64,000 nt of DNA from an uncultured Phocaeicola sp. (GTDB lineage Bacteria > Bacteroidota > Bacteroidia > Bacteroidales > Bacteroidaceae). The position numbers and the translations under genes were made by a program. Position 1 is the stretch's first letter. The number at the start of each line of letters is the position of its first letter. The stretch is from contig CANQSM010000003.1 of the NCBI GenBank assembly GCA_947626525.1, forward strand, positions 1 to 64,000, given 5' to 3'. The notes beneath the pieces were generated by a model. It had not been told where the DNA came from, searched no databases, and saw only the letters and a list, made by a program, of their open reading frames with translations. Shown here piece by piece: positions 58,824-64,000 of this stretch.

Positions 58824-60320
58824 TCAGACACGTTGCTCCAACACGAACCGGGTGCCTTTTTTATAGGTGGTATCTAACGTCAGGCTACCGTTCAGCTTAT
58901 AGGCTATCAGGCTGCATATAGGCAGGCCGAACCGGCTTCCTTTGGTTAGGTCCTGAATGCGTGCGAAAGGCTTGAATAGCCGGTCAATCTCTTCGGAGGC
59001 GATTCCGCACCCCGTGTCGCTCAGTATGTACTGATACAGGTGCGCGCTTCTTTTCTTGAATTCTAAGGTGATTTTGCCTTGTTCCGTATGTTTGGCCGCA
59101 TTTCTGAGTAGATGTAGCAGGAGGCGTTCTATCTCTTCTGCGTTGGTTTTTATCCTTATGCGGGGAGCGTTTACCACCGCTTCCACCTCTGGCTTGAAGT
59201 CGGCTTTGGCTTTTTCCATGATATTTTCGCACAGCGTGTTAACATTTGTCTCGCTTAGTGGGTAGAGTTGTTCGCGTTCATCTTCCAGCCAGGCATAGGT
59301 TTGGACATCCTTCAGCAGATGTTTCAGTGCGGTGATGTTCGTGTGCAGGATTTCGGTCGAGGAGATGTTTTCTACCGCCTTCTCCATTGTGTTCAGCGCA
59401 GGTTCGATGTGGAAACTGATGTCCGCAATGAAGCTTGATTTTTGCCGGTTGTTTTCGTTGGCTATTTGCAGACTGTGTTCCAGCTTTTTGCACCGGCGTT
59501 TGTGCCTCAGCGACAGGGTGGCTATCCAAAGGAGCGCGATGATTGACGCAGCGGCGATGAGGCCGAGCGTAATCATGGCCGACAGCTGGATCGTCGCTTG
59601 ACCTCGCAGCTCTTCCACTGTATCCTGCAAGTGTTTGTATTCACGTTGCAGGGAAGTCAGTTCTTGGACTGTCTTGACGGCCCGGATAGAATCCTGCCAC
59701 GAGGCGTACAAGGTGCCTATTGCAGCGGTCAGTGGGGCGTTGCGTTTCTTTTCGGCATATTTCAGCATGTCCTGGTAACACTGTCTGATTCCCTGTTCGT
59801 CCTTGCCGGCAGTTCGTTTGTTAAGTAGTTGCCTGTAAAAGCCTAGACTTTTGTCCGTCATGCCGGCGGTGTGGTAGTAGTTTGCTTCAGTCAGCAGCAG
59901 ATCCTCGTACAGAGAATCCGATTGCAGTTTATCGGTATAGGCGTGCAGCACTTTCAGCATCCGACTGCATTGTTCATGCCTTTTCAGGTTCGTGTACATG
60001 CGCAGCCGTTCCTTGTCGAGGATGAAACGCAGCATGTAGTCAGGTTTCTTGGTTTGCTGCTCCTCGTAATAAATCAGCGCGTCCATTTGGCTGCATGTGG
60101 AGAATGCTTCCTGATATTGTCCGTTTAGGGTGAAAAGCTTGCATACTTCTACTCCCTCTCTGATGGCGTTATCAATTTGCTTGTTCTCGGCATATCGGGT
60201 GAATTTGCCCCATCTGGCGTTTAACTCTTTAATGTTCGCTCCGGTTTCGGAACCGGTGGTTTGTGCCAGACCTGCCATGAAATGGCTTGCGAGGGCTAAT
60301 GTGAAGATAATCTTATTCAT
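58824..60320 (-). CDS. TPR-containing membrane histidine kinase-like protein with degenerate H-box
   Basis: Signal/TM, TPR-like region, TM, then FIADISFHIEPALNTM and HATPase_c motifs LLHLLRNAAKHTEQG, SDTGCGIASEEIDRLFKPF, GSRFGLPI. Confidence 0.85.
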   Translation of the reverse strand: MNKIIFTLALASHFMAGLAQTTGSETGANIKELNARWGKFTRYAENKQIDNAIREGVEVCKLFTLNGQYQEAFSTCSQMDALIYYEEQQTKKPDYMLRFILDKERLRMYTNLKRHEQCSRMLKVLHAYTDKLQSDSLYEDLLLTEANYYHTAGMTDKSLGFYRQLLNKRTAGKDEQGIRQCYQDMLKYAEKKRNAPLTAAIGTLYASWQDSIRAVKTVQELTSLQREYKHLQDTVEELRGQATIQLSAMITLGLIAAASIIALLWIATLSLRHKRRCKKLEHSLQIANENNRQKSSFIADISFHIEPALNTMEKAVENISSTEILHTNITALKHLLKDVQTYAWLEDEREQLYPLSETNVNTLCENIMEKAKADFKPEVEAVVNAPRIRIKTNAEEIERLLLHLLRNAAKHTEQGKITLEFKKRSAHLYQYILSDTGCGIASEEIDRLFKPFARIQDLTKGSRFGLPICSLIAYKLNGSLTLDTTYKKGTRFVLEQRV

Positions 60321-60337
60321 GATAAGTTTTCAATGTA

Positions 60338-60577
60338 TTATTCTGTTTTCCTTTCGTTCAGTCGCTCTTGCATGCGATCCTGATAACTTTTTTTTGGCAT
60401 CTTGGGCATTACCAACCATAAAATGATGTAAAGGACCAGACCGAAACCACCGAGTAAGATACAGAGTGCCCATACGACACGCACTAAAGTGGGGTCCCAG
60501 CCTAAGAAGTCGGCTACACCGCCGCATACTCCGGCAATCATTCTGTTGCTCGATTTGGTAAGTCTTCTGTTTTCCAT
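60338..60577 (-). CDS. PspC domain-containing small membrane protein
   Basis: RRLTKSSNRMIAGVCGGVADFLGWDPTLVRVVWALCILLGGFGLVLYIILWLVMPK. Confidence 0.95.
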   Translation of the reverse strand: MENRRLTKSSNRMIAGVCGGVADFLGWDPTLVRVVWALCILLGGFGLVLYIILWLVMPKMPKKSYQDRMQERLNERKTE

Positions 60578-60835
60578 AACTCTTTGTACCTGTTTAGTTA
60601 AATTTGGGATATTAATGATAGATATCCGGAATCTTCCTTGTTGTGTGAGCCGGAAGACCCCGTTCGGTTATCCGACGCAAAATTAGGAAATTCAGTGAGC
60701 AGCAAGCCATAGGATTGTCTTAAAAGTTTCTAAATAAATAGTTTCTCAATCTATTTTATTTGTTTCTTTGCACCAAATTTGGGTGGCGTATGCCCTGCCG
60801 TAAAGGAAAGGTTATAAAAAAGGGATCTGACATCA

Positions 60836-61735
60836 ATGAATAAACTCACGATACAGGCTTGTCCATTATGCGGCGGAACTCACTTTAAGCATCATGTGGA
60901 TTGCATGGACTATTACGCTTCAGGGGAGGGATTTGCTGTGTATGAATGTGAAGATTGTGGCTTCCGTTTTACTCAAAACGCACCGGTTGAGCAAGAGATG
61001 AATGCCTATTATGCCACTCTCAATTATAGTTCGCACAGTAATACCCGTAAAGGGCTCATCAATCACCTTTATCATTATGTACGTTGGTATATGTTGAGCC
61101 GTAAGGCAAAATTGGTGCGCCGTGCATTGCATCGGAAAACGGGCCGTTTATTGGATGTAGGTACCGGAACGGGCTATTTTGTCCATGCGATGTATGAGAA
61201 AGGTTGGGATGTGGAGGCGATAGAGAAGAATGAACAGGCCCGGCAGTTTGTTTGGGAACATTTCGGGTTGAACGTAAAAAAAGAAGATGAACTTGGTTCT
61301 TTTTCTCCCTGTTCATTCGATGTCATTACCTTGTGGCACGTCATGGAACATATTGAACACCTGAACGAATTGTGGGAAACGCTATATACATTGTTGGATG
61401 AGAACGGTGTTTTGGTGGTGGTTGTGCCCAACAGTAATTCGTATGACGCGGTAAAATATGGGTCTCACTGGGCAGCATACGATGTGCCCCGTCATTTGTG
61501 GCATTTTACCCCTGCCACCATGCAGCAGTTCGGACTTAAACATCAGTTTGTACTGGAGCAGCACTACCCGATGCCTTTTGATGCATTCTACATTTCGATG
61601 ATGAGTGAACGCTATAAAGGCAGTGCTTTTCCTTTCATCAAAGGGATGTATGGAGGGGCAAGAGCTTGGATGGATACATTGGCCCGGAAAGGGAAAAGCA
61701 GTTCCGTTATCTATATATTTAGAAAGAAACAATAA
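60836..61735 (+). CDS. Class I SAM-dependent methyltransferase with N-terminal zinc ribbon
   Basis: CPLCGGTHFKHHVDCMDYY...CEDCGFRFT and LLDVGTGTGYFVHAMYEKGWDVEAIEKNEQA. Confidence 0.9.
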   Translation: MNKLTIQACPLCGGTHFKHHVDCMDYYASGEGFAVYECEDCGFRFTQNAPVEQEMNAYYATLNYSSHSNTRKGLINHLYHYVRWYMLSRKAKLVRRALHRKTGRLLDVGTGTGYFVHAMYEKGWDVEAIEKNEQARQFVWEHFGLNVKKEDELGSFSPCSFDVITLWHVMEHIEHLNELWETLYTLLDENGVLVVVVPNSNSYDAVKYGSHWAAYDVPRHLWHFTPATMQQFGLKHQFVLEQHYPMPFDAFYISMMSERYKGSAFPFIKGMYGGARAWMDTLARKGKSSSVIYIFRKKQ

Positions 61736-62607
61736 TGGGAAAGAAACAGACTGTCGGTTTTTGGGATATGCAGTTTATCACCTCCAGTATTAGTACCATG
61801 CTTGTGCTTATATTGCTGGGTATGGTGGTTTTCTTTGTGTTGTCGGCACATAACCTGTCGGTATATGTACGGGAAAATATTAATTTCTCTGTCTTGTTGA
61901 GTGAAGATATGCGTGAGACGGAAATTTTGCATTTTCAGAAAATGTTGAATAAGGAACGGTTTGTAAAAGGAACTGTTTACATCTCCAAGGAACAAGCTCT
62001 GAGAGAACAGTCGGAAGCCATGGGCTCCGATCCGAAAGAATTTTTGGGATATAATCCGTTTACCGCATCTATTGAGATCAAGTTGAATTCGGCGTATGCA
62101 AATTCGGATAGCATTCGATGGATAGAAAAGGCGATTAAGAAAAACAAGCATGTAACGGAAATTGTGTATCCGCAGGAACTGATGGATGCGGTGAATGCCA
62201 ATATTAAGAAGATAAGTATCGTGTTGTTGGGACTGGCAGCTTTGTTGACACTGGTTTCTTTTGCGCTGATAAACAATACGATTCGTTTGACCATTTATTC
62301 CAAACGTTTCCTTATTCACACCATGAAGTTGGTGGGGGCAAGTTGGGGATTTATACGTCGGCCGTTTTTGGTGCGTAATTTCTGGGTGGGGGTGATTTCC
62401 GGAGCCATGGCTGATGCGGTGTTAATAGGCAGTGCCTATATGCTGGTGCGTTACGAGCCAGAACTTATTTCGGTCATCACATCGGAAGTGTTGCTGTGTA
62501 TGGCTGTTGCTGTCTTTTTGTTCGGGATAGCTATTACTTATTTGTGCGCTTATTTTTCAATAAACAGGTATTTGCGTATGCGTGCAAGTACGTTGTATTA
62601 CATATAA
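61735..62607 (+). CDS. ftsX: FtsX-family cell-division permease
   Basis: Four TM topology; SKEQALREQSEAMGSDPKEFLGYNPFTASIEIKL and IRLTIYSKRFLIHTMKLVGASWGFIRRPFL are FtsX-like. Confidence 0.9.
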   Translation: MGKKQTVGFWDMQFITSSISTMLVLILLGMVVFFVLSAHNLSVYVRENINFSVLLSEDMRETEILHFQKMLNKERFVKGTVYISKEQALREQSEAMGSDPKEFLGYNPFTASIEIKLNSAYANSDSIRWIEKAIKKNKHVTEIVYPQELMDAVNANIKKISIVLLGLAALLTLVSFALINNTIRLTIYSKRFLIHTMKLVGASWGFIRRPFLVRNFWVGVISGAMADAVLIGSAYMLVRYEPELISVITSEVLLCMAVAVFLFGIAITYLCAYFSINRYLRMRASTLYYI

Positions 62608-62616
62608 TTAGTTACA

Positions 62617-62865
62617 ATGGATAAACAAAAATTTGCGTTGGATAGAGCCAATTTCATTCTACTGGCTGTAGGAATGGCTGTGGTCATTATAGGCTTTTTG
62701 CTGATGACCGGTCTGGGATCAACCGAAGAAATGTTTGAACCGGATATTTTTAGTGTACGTCGTATAAAGGTGGCTCCTGTAGTGTGTTTTATAGGGTTTG
62801 TCTTCATGATTTATGCCATTTTGCGCAAACCTAAGGCAAAGTTTGGAAAAGAGATTGAGAAGTAA
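62617..62865 (+). CDS. DUF3098 small membrane protein
   Basis: Two TM segments; position between ftsX and uppP is typical; [21 protein letters not shown]. Confidence 0.85.
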   Translation: MDKQKFALDRANFILLAVGMAVVIIGFLLMTGLGSTEEMFEPDIFSVRRIKVAPVVCFIGFVFMIYAILRKPKAKFGKEIEK

Positions 62866-63716
62866 TGGGTGATTTAAGTACATTGGAAACGGTTATCATA
62901 GCCATTGTGGAAGGTTTGACGGAGTTCTTACCTGTCTCTTCTACCGGCCACATGATTATTACCCAAAGTATTTTGGGAGTGGAAAGTACGGAGTTTGTCA
63001 AAGCGTTTACCGTTATTATTCAATTCGGAGCTATCTTTTCTGTAGTTTGTTTGTATTGGAAACGTTTCTTCCGGTTAAACCATATATCGCTTCCCGAAGG
63101 GACACCGGGTTGGAAACGGTTTCTGCACAAATTTGATTTTTATTGGAAACTGTTGGTGGCATTTATTCCTGCTGCGGTATTGGGCTTTTTGTTCAGTGAT
63201 AAGATTGATGCCATGCTGGAGAATGTCATGGTCGTGGCCGTTATGTTGGTATTGGGCGGAATCTTTATGCTTTTTTGTGATAAAATTTTTTCGAAAGGGA
63301 GCAGCGATACGGTGCTTACCGAGAAACGAGCTTTCAACATCGGATTGTTCCAATGTATTGCCATGATTCCGGGTGTGTCACGGTCTATGGCTACCATTGT
63401 AGGAGGTATGGCGCAGAAATTAACCCGTAGAGATGCTGCGGAGTTTTCGTTTTTTTTGGCGGTGCCTACCATGTTTGCTGCCACAGGTTATAAGATGTTG
63501 AAATTGTTTTTGGATGGAGGTACTGAAATTCTGGTAAACAATATGCCTGCTCTGTTTATAGGCAATGCCGTTGCTTTTGTAGTGGCTTTGGTAGCCATTA
63601 AGTTTTTTATCAGTTTTGTTACTAAATACGGCTTCAAGGCTTTTGGTTGGTATCGTATTATTGTAGGTGGAATCATTATTATTCTGTTGCTTTCAGGGCA
63701 CGATTTGGCTGTGTAG
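62865..63716 (+). CDS. uppP: Undecaprenyl-diphosphatase
   Basis: [24 protein letters not shown] and [15 protein letters not shown] signatures. Confidence 0.97.
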   Translation: MGDLSTLETVIIAIVEGLTEFLPVSSTGHMIITQSILGVESTEFVKAFTVIIQFGAIFSVVCLYWKRFFRLNHISLPEGTPGWKRFLHKFDFYWKLLVAFIPAAVLGFLFSDKIDAMLENVMVVAVMLVLGGIFMLFCDKIFSKGSSDTVLTEKRAFNIGLFQCIAMIPGVSRSMATIVGGMAQKLTRRDAAEFSFFLAVPTMFAATGYKMLKLFLDGGTEILVNNMPALFIGNAVAFVVALVAIKFFISFVTKYGFKAFGWYRIIVGGIIIILLLSGHDLAV

Positions 63717-63790
63717 GCTGGTGTCTGAGGTGCTGGAATCTTTTAATACTTGTGTGGAACGATTGTTCCTTTCAGGGTGAAACGATATGA

Positions 63791-64000
63791 ATGATGAATT
63801 TTAAAGAAGGAGAAATTTTATATATTAACAAACCGTACAAGTGGACTTCGTTCGGGCTGGTGAATAAGGTACGTTATTTTTTGTGTCGTAAGCAAGGAGT
63901 GAAGAAATTGAAAGTGGGACATGCCGGGACATTAGACCCGTTGGCCACGGGAGTGATGATTCTTTGTACTGGGAAAGCGACAAAAAGGATTGAAGAATTC
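63791..64000 (+). CDS. truB: tRNA pseudouridine(55) synthase, 3'-truncated by the window edge
   Basis: MMNFKEGEILYINKPYKWTSFGLVNKVRYF...KLKVGHAGTLDPLATGVMILCTGKATKRIEEF; GHAGTLDPLATG contains the catalytic Asp. Absent from the ORF track because no stop lies in the window. Confidence 0.95.
   Translation, partial: MMNFKEGEILYINKPYKWTSFGLVNKVRYFLCRKQGVKKLKVGHAGTLDPLATGVMILCTGKATKRIEEF

Noticed and set aside
1-64000. CRISPR arrays, rRNA operons, tRNA genes
   Set aside because: Intergenic regions were read for repeat-spacer arrays and tRNA-like/rRNA sequences; none recognised. A tRNAscan/Infernal run would be needed to exclude small RNAs.

Overview
The window is Bacteroidales (Bacteroides-type) chromosomal DNA. 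Supporting signs are SusC/SusD pairs, TAnnTTTG -7 promoter elements, DUF4988/DUF5123-type lipoproteins and an ECF sigma/FecR pair. Contents from left to right: (i) a 5'-truncated SusC plus SusD pair; (ii) housekeeping genes (MscS, dprA, thioesterase, DUF2851, dapB, two lepB-like genes, WbqC-like, SDR, M16 peptidase, LOG family, PfkB kinase, DEAD-box helicase, DUF389, flippase, ruvB); (iii) an accessory-looking locus at about 23.7-30.9 kb with a tyrosine recombinase, an OmpA-family protein, a large DUF4988-type lipoprotein and a standalone AraC-type HTH protein; (iv) more housekeeping genes (SpmAB-like, ybeY, S41 protease, coaD, parE, hydrolase, Ca/Na antiporter); (v) a small pectin-type PUL at about 40.2-54.9 kb (sugar porter, pectate lyase, DUF5123 lipoprotein, SusD, SusC, methyltransferase, FecR, ECF sigma); (vi) CoA-transferase, miaB, a TPR histidine kinase-like protein, PspC, methyltransferase, ftsX, DUF3098, uppP and a 3'-truncated truB. 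Most interesting observations: a 28-bp box (25/28 identical) in front of both transcription units of the HTH/DUF4988/OmpA locus; an unannotated 33-aa membrane microprotein ORF directly upstream of OmpA; a second LepB-like protein lacking both catalytic dyad residues; a C9 homopolymer inside a SusC gene; an internal duplication in the first SusC plug domain; and a histidine kinase-like protein with a degenerate H-box. No rRNA, tRNA or CRISPR array was recognised by reading.
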